A stretch of DNA of 64,000 nucleotides from Pseudomonas sp. Q11 (GTDB taxonomy: Bacteria; Pseudomonadota; Gammaproteobacteria; Pseudomonadales; Pseudomonadaceae): positions 62,001 through 126,000 of the forward strand of contig NZ_JAKNQY010000010.1 of the NCBI RefSeq assembly GCF_024494355.1, given 5' to 3'. A program made the position numbers and the translations under genes. The notes under the pieces are model-generated. The model was not told the DNA's origin. It did not search any database and saw only the letters and a list, made by a program, of their open reading frames with translations. Of this stretch, positions 15,526 to 26,200 are shown in pieces; position 1 is the first letter of the stretch; every line of letters starts with the position of its first letter.

Positions 15526-15602
15526 GACATGACAAAGGCGTTGAACAACAGTTATGGGCAGGACTGGGGTCGTTTGGTGTTTTCCAACGCGGTTTATTTC
15601 GG

Positions 15603-17954
15603 TCAATAACGAAGCCTGACCGTGGTGCCGACGGTGCGTTCGCTGCCGGTCATGACGCCGTAGTCTCCGGCGCCAAGCAGTGAATACACGGCGGTGATGT
15701 ACTGGCGGTCGAAGACGTTGCGCACCCAGCCTTCTACTTCCCACGCGCGGTCCTGGCTGCGCAGGCCCAGGCGCAGGTTGGTGAGGCCGTAGCTGGGTTG
15801 ATAGCTGCCTTCGCCGCCTTCGAGCGTGCCGGAGTAGCCGGTGCGGAAGCTGTAGTCGACGCCGCTGTAGGCTTCCAGCCCATGGGCCAGCGGATGGGTA
15901 TGGTCGAGGCCGCTGCTGAGGTTCCATTCCGGCGCGTTGTAGAGGCGCTCGCCGCTGAGGTCGCAGGTCCATTGGCCTGAGGCCGGTGGGCACGGCGCGT
16001 TGGGGAAGCTGCGGTAACGCGCATCGCTCCAGGCCAGCCCGAGGCGTCCGGTGAGTTGCGGGGCGAGTTGCCAGGCGGAATCGAGTTCGATGCCGCGCAG
16101 GCGGACTTTGCCGACGTTGATCAGGTTGTCCCGCAGCGGTGGCGCGAACAGCGAGGTCGGCGGGCTGTAGGTGAGTGCTTGGTAGTTGTCGACGTCAGTC
16201 TGGTAAACGGCCAGGTCGAGCATCGCGCGCTCGTCCCAGAACCGCGTTTTCATACCCAGCTCCACGGACGTGGCGCGCTCCGGTTCGAAGGTCGGCGCGG
16301 TGAACGGGCCGACCACGTCGAAGTTGATGCCGCCGGCCTTGTAGCCCCGCGACCAGCTGACATAGCCCATTACGGCATCGCTGAAGCGGTAGCTGGCGCT
16401 GAGGAGACTGGAGACGTTGTGTTCTTCAATCGAATCCTCGCGGTGATAACCACCACCGAGGGCGATGTGCCGCAGCAATTGCCCGCCCGACTGGAACACG
16501 GGTGGCAAGCCGGTCAGCGGGGCGAGGTTGCTGACGTCGCGGGAGATCCAGCCGTCCTTGCGTTCCTGGCTGTAGCGCAGGCCGCCGGTGAGTTCCAACG
16601 GGTCAATCGGGCGCCAGGATATCTGGCCGAAAATGGCTCGGCTGTCGCCCTTCTGCTCGCCGTCGTAACGTTGTTGGGCGCCGTCCAGCAGCATGGCCGG
16701 CACCTGCCTTGGATCGGTGAAGGTGATGCCGTAGAGTTTTTGCAATTGCTCCAGTTGATCGCCGACGAACCAAGGCGCGGCGTCCTTGCCGAATTCGGCG
16801 TCGATCTGGCGGTCGAGCTGCTGGCGCAGGTAATAGAGCCCGGCCACATAATCGACGGACGAGCCGGCCGTGCCGGACAGGCGCCACTCCTGGCTGAACT
16901 GCCGGTGACCCAGCTCGGTTTCGGATTGGATCACCGACAGCGCAGTGCTGTCGCTATCGCGGGTGGCGCGGTAGTCCCAGTCGCGGTAGGCGGTGATACT
17001 GGTGAAACGCATTGCCTCGTCGAGGTCCCAATTCAATTCCAGTGAGACACCGTTCTGCAGCGTTTGCGGATGCCCCGGTGCGTCGATGCGGGTTTCGCGC
17101 TGGTACGGGTCGGGCTCCGTCAGCGGGTAGCCGAGGAACTTCGCACGCTTGCGGGTTTGCTCGCTGTAATGATTGACCAGTAGGACGTTGCCGGCTTCGT
17201 TTTGCTCGGCATAGTCAGCGATGAGGCGGGCGCTGAAGTCCGGGGTTGGCGTCCACAGCAACTGGCCGCGCAGGCCTTGGCTGTCGGCATCACCGAGGCG
17301 GGCGCCGTCTTGCAGGTTCTCTACTGCGCCATCGGTTGAACTGTCGAAGACATTGAGCCGGCCGGCGAGCACGTCGTCCTGCAGCGGACCGGAAATCGTC
17401 CCGCGAAACTCACGCAAACCGTGCTCGCCGTAGCTGGCTTCGAGGTTGGCCTCGGGCTGGAATGTTGGTTGTCGGGTGATGATGTTCAGCGCGCCGGCCG
17501 TGGTGTTCTTGCCGAACAAGGTGCCTTGGGGCCCGCGCAAAACTTCGATGCGCTCGATGTCCATCAACTCGGTGAAGGCCATGCCCTGGCGCGCCTGGTA
17601 GACGCCATCGACGTAAGTGCCGACGCTGCCTTCCAGGCCATCGTTGTAGGCGGTCGCGCCGAAACCGCGCAGGCCGAAACCGGCATAGCGGGCGTCGTGG
17701 CCGGAGACTATCAAGCCGGGTACGCGTTGTTGAATATCTTGAAGCCGGTGCAGGCCCGCCTCGTCCAGTTGCTCGCCGTAGACGACGTTGATCGGGATCG
17801 GCACCTGCTGCGGGTCTTCCTCGCGGCGTCGGGCAGTCACGTTGGTTTCATCGAGCGTGAGGACGCTGGGCGCCGCTTGTTCGGCACGGACCCACGCCCA
17901 GGGCAACATCGAAAGGCTGCCGAGCAAGAGCAGCCGATAACCCAAACCCGGCAT
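15603..17954 (-). CDS. TonB-dependent outer-membrane receptor
   Basis: 783 residues. A signal peptide (~1-24, ending WVRA) is followed by a TonB box region (LTLDETNVTARR), a plug domain with IERIEVLRGPQGTLFGKNTT, and a 22-strand type beta barrel ending in the aromatic TVRLRY. It imports an iron chelate or other large ligand with energy from TonB-ExbBD. The ligand cannot be read; the 'GLRGFGATAYNDGLEGSVGT'-like plug is of the general OMR type rather than the siderophore (TIGR01783) type. It starts 1 bp after the hybrid kinase stop, so it is the third gene of a regulator-kinase-receptor operon. No STN signalling domain is visible. Confidence 0.9.
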   Translation of the reverse strand: MPGLGYRLLLLGSLSMLPWAWVRAEQAAPSVLTLDETNVTARRREEDPQQVPIPINVVYGEQLDEAGLHRLQDIQQRVPGLIVSGHDARYAGFGLRGFGATAYNDGLEGSVGTYVDGVYQARQGMAFTELMDIERIEVLRGPQGTLFGKNTTAGALNIITRQPTFQPEANLEASYGEHGLREFRGTISGPLQDDVLAGRLNVFDSSTDGAVENLQDGARLGDADSQGLRGQLLWTPTPDFSARLIADYAEQNEAGNVLLVNHYSEQTRKRAKFLGYPLTEPDPYQRETRIDAPGHPQTLQNGVSLELNWDLDEAMRFTSITAYRDWDYRATRDSDSTALSVIQSETELGHRQFSQEWRLSGTAGSSVDYVAGLYYLRQQLDRQIDAEFGKDAAPWFVGDQLEQLQKLYGITFTDPRQVPAMLLDGAQQRYDGEQKGDSRAIFGQISWRPIDPLELTGGLRYSQERKDGWISRDVSNLAPLTGLPPVFQSGGQLLRHIALGGGYHREDSIEEHNVSSLLSASYRFSDAVMGYVSWSRGYKAGGINFDVVGPFTAPTFEPERATSVELGMKTRFWDERAMLDLAVYQTDVDNYQALTYSPPTSLFAPPLRDNLINVGKVRLRGIELDSAWQLAPQLTGRLGLAWSDARYRSFPNAPCPPASGQWTCDLSGERLYNAPEWNLSSGLDHTHPLAHGLEAYSGVDYSFRTGYSGTLEGGEGSYQPSYGLTNLRLGLRSQDRAWEVEGWVRNVFDRQYITAVYSLLGAGDYGVMTGSERTVGTTVRLRY

Positions 17955-17955
17955 G

Positions 17956-20343
17956 TTAATACTCCCGAGCCATCGCGCGACGCACCGTGTCCGGGCAGGC
18001 CAGTGTCTTGACCCTCGCCAGCAATTCGCGGCTGTCGGCGGGCTTGAGCAATACCGCGTCGAAGGCCAGCTCCTGCGGGTAATCCTGCGGCCTGCGTGGC
18101 GGGACCGCGGAATAGAGCATCACCGGAAGTTTGCGCCAGCGCCCGCGCACCTGGCGCAGCAGTTCCCAGCCGTCCATGCCGGGCATCATCTGGTCGCTGA
18201 TCAGCAGGTCTATCGGCTGTTCTGCCAGGCAGGCCAAGGCGTCTTCGCCGTTCGCCGCCATGCTCACGTCGAAACCGTAGCCTGCCAGCAGGTCGTAGAG
18301 CCATTCGCTGTTTTGCTCGACGTCATCCACCAGCAAAACGTGCTTGCCCTGGCCATCGAATGGCGTGACGTTATTGTCGAGGATGCCGTTTTCCAGGTCG
18401 TGTTCTTGGGCGCAGTTCAATTGCAGGCGAAAACTGAAGTGGCTGCCCTTCCCGGTGGCTTGGGGTTCGAGGTGGCTGTCCATGCGTTCCAGCAGTTGCG
18501 TGACAATGGACAAGCCCAGCCCGCTGCCTTCGTAACGCTGGGCATTGCGGCCGCGGCGGAATGGTTGCTGCAGTTGTTCGAATTCTTGTGGATCGATGCC
18601 GATGCCGCTGTCGATCACGCTGAAGCGCAGTTCCACGCTGTCAGCGCTCGCCCCAGGGCAAGCACTCACTTCGAAACGGATCTGGCCGTGGCGGGTGAAT
18701 TTTGCCGAGTTCGCCAGGAGGTTCATGAGGATCTGCCGAAGACGCTTGAAGTCAGCTTCTACCAGTGGCGGCAGATCCTCCGCCAGCACAGCCTCGAACG
18801 TGTTGCCCTGGCGCGCGGCGAGAAAGCCCGCTTCGTCTGCGATCTCTTGCAAGAAGCCATACAGATAACCCGGCGCGAGGGTCAGTTGCATCTGCTCCAG
18901 CTCGCCACGGGAGAACTCCAGCATCTCGTCGATCAGCTCCAGTTGCTGGCGGGCGTTGCGCTCGATTGTGGCTTGATAGTCGCGGTTGGGCCCGGCATGC
19001 AGCAGGCGCGCGTAGTCGATGATGCGCACCAGCGGCGAGCGCAGGTCGTGGCTGATCCGCGCCATCAACGCACTGCGTGCCGCCAGGGACTCGCGCAGCT
19101 GTGACGTGCGCAGCGTCACGGTGCTTTCCAGGCGTTCGTGCTCGGCTTGGCGTTGTTGCTCGAGGTTGGACAGGGCGTTTTTTTCGCGGTTGCGGCTGCG
19201 GGCGACTTCCATGATCAACGTGCACACCAGCAACGCCACGCCCGGCAAGGTCGACGATAAGTTGTTTTTGCTGTGCGGCGACTGCCAGGGCAACTGTTCC
19301 TGCGGGAAAAAGTAGCGCATCAGCATTTGCCCTACCAGCAGCCCCGGCACCAGCCAGGCCATCCAGTTGTAGCTAAGCCTCTTGCGCCACGCCATGAATA
19401 ACGTGGCGAACAACACGCCGTAGAAACTCAGCAGGGACATCTGGACCATCTGTGCGCCCTGGACTGGATCGACCTTCAGCCACCAGAGGCGGCCGAGGAT
19501 GCAGCCCAACAGCGGCAGCCAATAGCTCCAGCCAATGATTCTGGGCAGCCGAGCCACCTGCAACAGCACGCGCATGTAGGCGAGGAACAGTACGATCGAG
19601 ATCGCGCTGGCGCAGGTCAGCAGCTCCCGTGTCCAGCCCAGCGCGGTGGGCCAGTAGATCAAGTAACCGTTGATGATGCAGGTCAGCAGGATGTAGCTGA
19701 GGACCGCGCCAGCGTTCACGGTGAGCAGTCGGGAGCGCAGGATCCAGCCGACGATGAAGCCGAACGGGACGACCAGCAGGACAATGCCGAGGGTGAGTCC
19801 GTCGCTGAGGTACGTCTGTTGCTGACTGCGCAGCAGCGCCGGTTCGGACCACAGTTCCGGTTCCAGCAACATCTGGAAATTGCTCGCCACGCGCACGTAC
19901 AACGAGATGCGCTCCCCCGCCGCCAGCGAGACCGGGAACGCCGGCTGACGCGCCGCCGGCTGGGGCCATTCGGCCAAGGGATAGGCGCCTCCGGCGTGAG
20001 CGTCATGCCCCGGTTGGTAGACGCGGATGTCTTCCAGGCGCGGCGCCCCGACCACCAGCAAGCGTGAACACGCGACAGCGCTTGGGTTGGTGAGCTGCAC
20101 TTTCAACCAGAAGGCGGAGCGGCTGTAGCCTTGGGTCGGCCAGTGCGCGGTGGCGGGGTTGAAACGGCTGTCGGGCAGTTGAGCGACTTCTTCCAGGCTC
20201 AGGCTGGCCTGGGTGTCTTCAAGAATCTGCATCGCGGGCATCAAGTCGAGGTGGTCAACCCGGCAGATATCCACAGGCGCCGCGTGCAGCAAGCCTGTGG
20301 ATAACAACGCTATCGTCAATAAGAGAAACTGTAGAGGCCGCAT
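17956..20343 (-). CDS. Hybrid histidine kinase with 7TMR-DISM sensor
   Basis: 795 residues. Signal peptide (~1-21), an extracytoplasmic 7TMR-DISMED2-like domain (~25-165), seven membrane helices (~183-380), a coiled-coil linker, HisKA with ISHDLRSPL (His432), HATPase_c with N box NLLANSAKF (541-549), DSGIGI (578-583) and GSGLGLSIV (606-614), and a C-terminal REC domain (VDD 672-674, phosphoacceptor Asp717 in SDQMMPGMDG). It would phosphorylate its own REC and probably the adjacent AraC-type response regulator. It starts at the A shared with that regulator's stop (TGATG) and ends 1 bp before the TonB receptor gene. DISMED2 domains often bind carbohydrates (family knowledge). Confidence 0.92.
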   Translation of the reverse strand: MRPLQFLLLTIALLSTGLLHAAPVDICRVDHLDLMPAMQILEDTQASLSLEEVAQLPDSRFNPATAHWPTQGYSRSAFWLKVQLTNPSAVACSRLLVVGAPRLEDIRVYQPGHDAHAGGAYPLAEWPQPAARQPAFPVSLAAGERISLYVRVASNFQMLLEPELWSEPALLRSQQQTYLSDGLTLGIVLLVVPFGFIVGWILRSRLLTVNAGAVLSYILLTCIINGYLIYWPTALGWTRELLTCASAISIVLFLAYMRVLLQVARLPRIIGWSYWLPLLGCILGRLWWLKVDPVQGAQMVQMSLLSFYGVLFATLFMAWRKRLSYNWMAWLVPGLLVGQMLMRYFFPQEQLPWQSPHSKNNLSSTLPGVALLVCTLIMEVARSRNREKNALSNLEQQRQAEHERLESTVTLRTSQLRESLAARSALMARISHDLRSPLVRIIDYARLLHAGPNRDYQATIERNARQQLELIDEMLEFSRGELEQMQLTLAPGYLYGFLQEIADEAGFLAARQGNTFEAVLAEDLPPLVEADFKRLRQILMNLLANSAKFTRHGQIRFEVSACPGASADSVELRFSVIDSGIGIDPQEFEQLQQPFRRGRNAQRYEGSGLGLSIVTQLLERMDSHLEPQATGKGSHFSFRLQLNCAQEHDLENGILDNNVTPFDGQGKHVLLVDDVEQNSEWLYDLLAGYGFDVSMAANGEDALACLAEQPIDLLISDQMMPGMDGWELLRQVRGRWRKLPVMLYSAVPPRRPQDYPQELAFDAVLLKPADSRELLARVKTLACPDTVRRAMAREY

Positions 20344-21164
20344 CAGGCGCGCCCGGCCGACTCGGTTTCAGCGATGCCCAGGGTTTGCTGGCGAAACTGG
20401 CTGGGTGTCATGCCGATTCGCTGTCGAAAGGCCGTGGTGAAGTTGCAGGCGTTGCGAAAGCCCACCAGTTCGGCAACGTCCTGCACGCTCATGGCGCTTT
20501 CGCAGAGCAGATCCTGGCCGCGCCGCAATCGGGCGTCGCGAATGTAGGCAAACACGGTCATTCCCAGGTGTTCGCGAAAAATGGCGGTGAGGCGTTTTTC
20601 ATGAGTGCCGACTTTTTGCGCGAGCAGGCCCAGGGACGGCATGTCGTCCAGCTGGTTTTCTATCAGTCGCATCGCCGCGCGCAGCACGATCTCATCGCCT
20701 TGCGGCTCCGGATCGGCCGGGCTTTCATGGACGGCCGGTGGCGCACGCCAGGTCAATTGCAGGTGGATCTTGATACGCGCCAGCACTTCTTCGGGGGCGC
20801 AGGATTTGGGAATGTAGTCCACCGCGCCCACGGTCAGCCCTTCGAGCCGTTCCAACGAAGTGTTGGCCGAGGACAGGAACAGGATCGGGACATGCCGGGT
20901 GGCCGGTGCCTCGCGCAACAGCCTGCACAGGCTGAAACCGTCCATTTGTGGCATGTGCACATCCAGGACGATGAGGTCCGGGCGCAGGGCTAGTGCGCGT
21001 TGATAGCCTTGATAGGCGTCACTGGCCAGGGAAATGCGCAAGGGCTGTGATTTCAACAGAACGAGCGTGGCGCGGATGTCTTCAGGGACATCGTCGATCA
21101 GCAGAATATGCGGCAACGGCCCAGACGCCGTCGCTGCCGACCTTTCGTTTTGTCCGTTATCCAT
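20343..21164 (-). CDS. Response regulator with AraC-type DNA-binding domain
   Basis: 273 residues. REC domain at ~18-135 (IDD near 23-25, phosphoacceptor Asp68 in VLDVHMPQMDG, Lys in YIPKS), then a linker and an AraC/XylS two-HTH domain (~170-260, ending GFRNACNFTTAFRQRIGMTP). It likely activates the operon containing the hybrid kinase and TonB receptor. First gene of the operon; its stop overlaps the kinase start. The upstream spacer carries a repeat block (21388-21525), and no binding site could be identified with confidence. Confidence 0.9.
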   Translation of the reverse strand: MDNGQNERSAATASGPLPHILLIDDVPEDIRATLVLLKSQPLRISLASDAYQGYQRALALRPDLIVLDVHMPQMDGFSLCRLLREAPATRHVPILFLSSANTSLERLEGLTVGAVDYIPKSCAPEEVLARIKIHLQLTWRAPPAVHESPADPEPQGDEIVLRAAMRLIENQLDDMPSLGLLAQKVGTHEKRLTAIFREHLGMTVFAYIRDARLRRGQDLLCESAMSVQDVAELVGFRNACNFTTAFRQRIGMTPSQFRQQTLGIAETESAGRA

Positions 21165-21387
21165 TCGCCAGGTCTCTTATTGTGTTTAGCCAGGTCACTG
21201 TCGCGAAATTGCCAGGCGAGGAATCACGTATCGGGCCGGCAACAAGTCGATATAACGGCAGGTAGAGCGAGAACTGAAGCTATCAAATTTTTAATGGGCG
21301 ATAAACGGTCATGCCGTTCGGTGCGGGACGTTGTTGGCGGGGGACGCAGAGGCGTGTGACAAGGGAGAGTGGCTGCGGCAGTGTAGA

Positions 21388-21525
21388 AGCTGTGTAGGAG
21401 CTGCCGAGTGCAACGAGGCTGCGATCTTTCCAAAAACACTTGAATCTCAAGCGAAAAAACAAAAGATCGCAGGCTTCGCCAGCTCCTACAAAACCCAGCG
21501 GGAGCAAGCTCCCTCGCCACGAGGT
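21388..21525. repeat. Composite intergenic repeat (GTAGGAGCTG / GCGATCTTTT / GGGAGCAAGCTCCC)
   Basis: GTAGGAGCTGCCGAGTGCAA then GCGATCTTT on one side and AAAGATCGC with CCAGCTCCTAC on the other form a long inverted repeat, directly joined to GGGAGCAAGCTCCCTCGCCAC. The same composite occurs at 62654-62843. It fills much of the 371-bp spacer between the response-regulator and TpsB genes. Confidence 0.75.
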
Positions 21526-21535
21526 TGTTGGTCGG

Positions 21536-23200
21536 TTAGAACTGATAGCCGATCTGAGCGAACAGTTGAGGGTTTTCCTGACGCGTATCGCTTTGCGCTT
21601 CACCACCGGAGTGACGCCACGCGACCGTTGCATCGAACGAAATCTGGCCGTATTGAGCGCGCAGACCCACACCGCCGCCGGAGATGCTGCGGGTGTTTTG
21701 CTCATCGGCCCATTCGTTGTGGTTGATGCGCACCTTACCGGCGTCCCAGAACAGGTAAGGCGTGAGTTTGTCGATCGGGTAGCGCAGTTCGATCTGGGTC
21801 AGCATGCCTTCATCGCCCGAGGCTTCGCTTTGCGGATAAGCCCGTACGCCATCGATACCGCCGAGGCTGAAATCTTCGGAAGAGTCCAGGTTGTCATTGC
21901 TCCATTGGCCGAGGACGCGGGCAAACAGCGTGAAGTTGGCGGGCAGCGCTTGCAGACGAGCGAGGTCGACGTTCACTTTGCTGAATTGACCCTCGGTCTG
22001 GGCGGTCTGACGATCGCCCTCGCGCAGGGCCGAATCCAGTTTCAGGTCGCCATAGGTCAGTGTCGCGCCGCCGTAGGTGATGCCGCCGCCGAATAGGGTG
22101 TCCCGCACATCAAATTGCAAGCTGATGGGCAGCGTGTGGCTGCTTTTTTCAAAGCTCAGACCCAGCACTTCGTACTTATCCTCAAGGTCCTTGTGCTGGT
22201 ATTGCCCGGTCAACATGACATTCGCCTGGTTGCTGCGCAGGAGCGGGTAACTCAGGCCGATGCTGCTGACCTCGGCGGTACCGGTCGCCCCCAGGTCGGC
22301 GAATTCGGCGCCCAGGTCATAAGCGCTCTGGGCATAACTCACGTTGCCGCGCAGGCCAGACGTTCCCAATGGCATCGAGTAGCCGAGGCTACCGAAATAC
22401 AGCTCCTCGTCGGTGGCCATCACCGCGGCGCTGAGCCTGTCGCCCAGCATCATCGGGCTGTTCCAGTCACCTTGTACCGTCAGGCGGTTGCGCCCCGAGT
22501 AGCGATTGCCGTGGTTGTCCAGCGTGGCCTTGCCCTCGAAGGCCTCGGTTTTGCTCACTTTGGCATCCAGATCGCCCGTACCGAGCGCCTCACCCGGCCG
22601 GATGACCGGACGAACAGCCACGCCCGGCAAATCCGAGAGTACCAATATGCTGCGCTCCAGGCGGTCACGCTCGATCACGTCGCCCGGCTGCAAATCGTCC
22701 AGGAAAGGCTGCGCCTGGGCGGCCAGTTTCGCATCATCGTTGGTCGCGGTGACTTTCCCATAGCGGCCTTCGATCACGGCAATGGTCAGCTCGCCGTTGG
22801 CCATGCGCTGTGCCGGCAAATAGGCACGGGCAAACGGGTAGCCTTGCTCGCGGTAGTAAATCGTGACCTGCCGGGCCACTTCCCGCAGCTCGTCCAGATC
22901 AAGGGCCTGACCGATGGCCGGTGCGACGACGCGTTGCAGGCGGGCTTCGTCGATGCGGGTGTTGTCAGTGAAATGGACGGCGTTGAGCTGGACTTTGGCG
23001 CCGCCGACTTTTTCCTGGGCCGGTTGCGGCGCTTCTACATCCAGGCGAATGCTTTGCGGCAGCTCCTGCTGGGGAATCGGCAGCTCCTGCAGGATACGAC
23101 CGGCGTCGGGGATCGGGCGTGTCGGCAGGGTCGCTGCCCAAGCCGGGGAGGAGGACAACAACGCCAGACCAGCGGCGCAGAACATCAGTTTGTTATGCAT
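21536..23200 (-). CDS. TpsB/FhaC-family two-partner secretion pore
   Basis: 554 residues from the ATG at 23200 (MHNKLMFCAAGLALLSSSPA, signal peptide). Two POTRA-type domains follow (KVQLNAVHFTDNTRIDE and GRYGKVTATNDDAKL regions), then a beta barrel with the FhaC-type secretion motif segment (GGIDGVRAYPQSEASGDEG, an RAYP variant of VRGY) and a C-terminal QIGYQF. It exports its TpsA partner across the outer membrane. It lies 97 bp downstream of the exoprotein gene on the same strand, so they form one operon. An upstream in-frame ATG at 23275 is less likely because it would place 25 residues before the signal peptide. Confidence 0.92.
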   Translation of the reverse strand: MHNKLMFCAAGLALLSSSPAWAATLPTRPIPDAGRILQELPIPQQELPQSIRLDVEAPQPAQEKVGGAKVQLNAVHFTDNTRIDEARLQRVVAPAIGQALDLDELREVARQVTIYYREQGYPFARAYLPAQRMANGELTIAVIEGRYGKVTATNDDAKLAAQAQPFLDDLQPGDVIERDRLERSILVLSDLPGVAVRPVIRPGEALGTGDLDAKVSKTEAFEGKATLDNHGNRYSGRNRLTVQGDWNSPMMLGDRLSAAVMATDEELYFGSLGYSMPLGTSGLRGNVSYAQSAYDLGAEFADLGATGTAEVSSIGLSYPLLRSNQANVMLTGQYQHKDLEDKYEVLGLSFEKSSHTLPISLQFDVRDTLFGGGITYGGATLTYGDLKLDSALREGDRQTAQTEGQFSKVNVDLARLQALPANFTLFARVLGQWSNDNLDSSEDFSLGGIDGVRAYPQSEASGDEGMLTQIELRYPIDKLTPYLFWDAGKVRINHNEWADEQNTRSISGGGVGLRAQYGQISFDATVAWRHSGGEAQSDTRQENPQLFAQIGYQF

Positions 23201-23297
23201 TGGATAAGTCTCGAATAATGCGGGTTGCCTGAGCCCATGACCGCGTCCGGGGACGCGGCCAAGGGGCTCCTTCAAAGGAAAAGATGGATGTCAGGGG

Positions 23298-26200
23298 TCA
23301 GGGACGCATGGCCAGGCTCGGCAAGCGCACACCGCCGCGCACGACGAAAACGGTCTGCGGCGGGTAGGCCGCACAAGCGCCCCCGGCGGATACACCGCCG
23401 TCGGAGCAGACGTTTCCGGCCAGTTCCCGCTCGCTGTCAGCGCTCTCGGCCTGGGCAGCCGAATCGCTGTCGCCGTTGCCAGCGCCGTTCGCACGCGTGC
23501 CGCCTTGGTCCACCAGCAACAGACCGCCGTCGTCGACCCCGTAGTCAGACCAGTCAGCCGGTTTCGGCTGGGCCGGGTTGAGCTCCGGGGCATGTGGCGA
23601 AGTCACCTGCGCGCCGACCCGTGTTGCATCGGCGACGCTCTGCCGGACGGCTTCGATGTCAAAGGACTGCGTCACAGTAAGGCTGGCGTTGGCCGGGTTG
23701 CTCACGATCAGGTAACCCAGGTCAGCCAGCCCGCCGATGTTGATCAGGTGCGAGCCCGGGCCTTGCGTCCCTACCGAGTACAGTGGGTTGCCAAGCATCT
23801 GCTTGGTGTCGCCGTTCCACAGCCCGTTGGCGTCATAACCGGCTATACCGCCGCCATTGAACGTGGTTTGACCATCGAACGGCTTGGTCTGGGTGGTCGA
23901 ACCGTTCGTGGACACCACCAGGACGGGTTGCTCGCGGTACACGGCATGAACGCCAGTGTTGCCCAACGCCCTGCCGAAATTGCTCTGCTGCTCGTCACTG
24001 TTGTAGCGGAAATTGCCGCTGCCACTGCCCACCACATCCACCACGCGGGTGCTGCCGGCGAGGCTACCGGTGTAGATCACTGCCCGGCCACCGACGCCGG
24101 TGGACACCGTCACGCCCGCGTTTGCCTTCACGTCACCGCCCGCTGCCACGCCCGCCGAAGCGGATTGGCCGGCGTTGAGCACGACCGCATCGGAGGCGTT
24201 GCTGGTGGTGCTGACGTTCTCGGCCAGGGTGATGTTGCCGGTGGTCGTCACCACCTGGACTTTGCCGGTGTTGCCGATGCCGACGATCTGATCCAGCTGG
24301 GTGCCGTCCAGTGCCGTCTCGGTCAGCCTGCCAACGGTGACGTCACTCCGGTTGACGAAGCTGACATCCTTCGCTCGGCTGGCGATATCGCCGACCCAGT
24401 TGCTGGCGTTGCGCAGGTCGAAATTGCCGCCCTTGAGCGCCAGGCCATCGGCGGTGATGTTGCCTTTGGCATTCTGGGTAGTCTTGCCATCGACGTTGAG
24501 GAACACGTTGCCGCTGGTGGCCAGCGCTTCGTTGATCGCCAGATTGCCTCGGGTGCCGATGCTCACGTCGCCGGTGTTATTCACGCCGGTGGTGGTCTTG
24601 ACCAGGTTGCCGTTGCCGTCGGTTTCGGTCAACGTGCCGACCTTCAGGTTGCCGGTATTGTTGAACGCAACCTTGCCCGCCTCGCTGGCAATGTCGCCCA
24701 CCACGTTGCCGTTGTTGCGCAAGTCGAAATCGCCACCGTTGAGGGCGAGACCGTCGGCGATGATGTTGCCGTTGCCGTCCTGGGTGGTCGTGCCACCGAC
24801 ATTGAGGAACACGTTGCCACTGGTCGCCAGCGCTTCGTTGATCGCCAGGTCGCCTTGGGTACCGATGCTGACGTCGCCAGTGTTGTTCACGCCGGTGGTG
24901 GTCTTGACCACGTTGCCGTTGCCATCGGTTTCGGTCAACGTGCCGACCTTGAGGTTGCCGGTATTGTTGAACGCGACCTTGCCCGCCTCGCTGGCAATGT
25001 CGCCCACCACGTTGCCGTTGTTGCGCAACTCGAAGTCGCCGCCGTTGAGGGCCAGGCCGTCGGCGGTGATGTTGCCCTTGGCATTTTGAGTGGTCTTGCC
25101 ATCAACGTTGAGGAACACGTTGCCGCTGGTGGCCAGCGCTTCGTTGATCGCCAGATTGCCTTGGGTGCCGATGCTGACGTCGCCGGTGTTGTTCACGCCG
25201 GTGACGGTTGTCTGGGTGCCGTCGGCATGGGTCGCGGTGAGCGAACCCACCTTGAGGTTCCCGCTGTTGTTGAATTGGACCTTACCCGCCTCGCTGGCAA
25301 TATCGCCGATCACGTTGCCGGTGTTGCCCAGCGCGTAATTGCCGCCCAGCAGCACCAGACCACTGGCATCGAGCTTGGCCCCGGCGTCGCCGGACTGGGT
25401 CGTTTTGCCCGCCACCTCCAGTGTGATGATGTCGTCGGCACGGGTTTGGCCCTGACCGGCGTCATCGCGTGGGCCATTTTCGATGGTGATGCCTTTAACC
25501 AGCGTCAGGTCGTGATCAGTCTTCAGGGTGACCGCCTCATCGGACGTAATCCCCACGGTGCCGTCCACGACGCCCACCGTGAGGTTGCCGTTGCCGGCGA
25601 ATTTCAGGCTACCAACATCGGCGGCGATGACACCCACGTCATGCCCGCCTTTACCCAAGTTGAAGTCACCTTCGCCGCGCAGGGCCAGCTCGTCCGCGGT
25701 GATGGTCGCGCCCGTTGCCTGGGTCGCACCTTTGCCCGCGTCGACGCTCAGCGTCAGGCCCTTGCCGGTCGTGCCGTCTTCGTCCGTGCCTTCAGGATCC
25801 TTGAGCATCAGGTCGCCCAACAGGTCCAGGACGCCGTTTGCGACCAGGGCCAGATCGTCCCTGAACGTCGCGCCCTCATCGTCAACGGTGATGTTGCGCG
25901 TCTTGTCATTGCCAATGACGACCTCGTCGAAGCCATCCTGGATATTCGCCAGGTCAGCGTCGGACAGCACCAACGGATCGTTAGGCCCTGTGACCTCCGG
26001 GTCATCGCTGCCGCCCAGATGTATATCCAGGCCATCGGTCTTCTGCTTGAGCGTCAGACTGCCGCTACCGGCCACACTGGCGGCGAGATCGATTTCATCG
26101 GAGGTCAGGCTCGTATCGCCTTGGGTGAGCAAGGCCTGGCCGACCGTGAGCGTGTCGGCGACGAGACTCAGGTCGCCGGTCTGGGTCATGCCGGCGACCG

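Noticed and set aside
16056..19104. Plus-strand frames opposite the TonB receptor and hybrid kinase
   Set aside because: Antisense shadows; the minus-strand proteins have complete domain sets.
24409..25326. CRISPR array
   Set aside because: Repeats are 306 bp, coding and in frame, with no short repeat-spacer pattern; the 137-bp array at 51676 is likewise not CRISPR-like.
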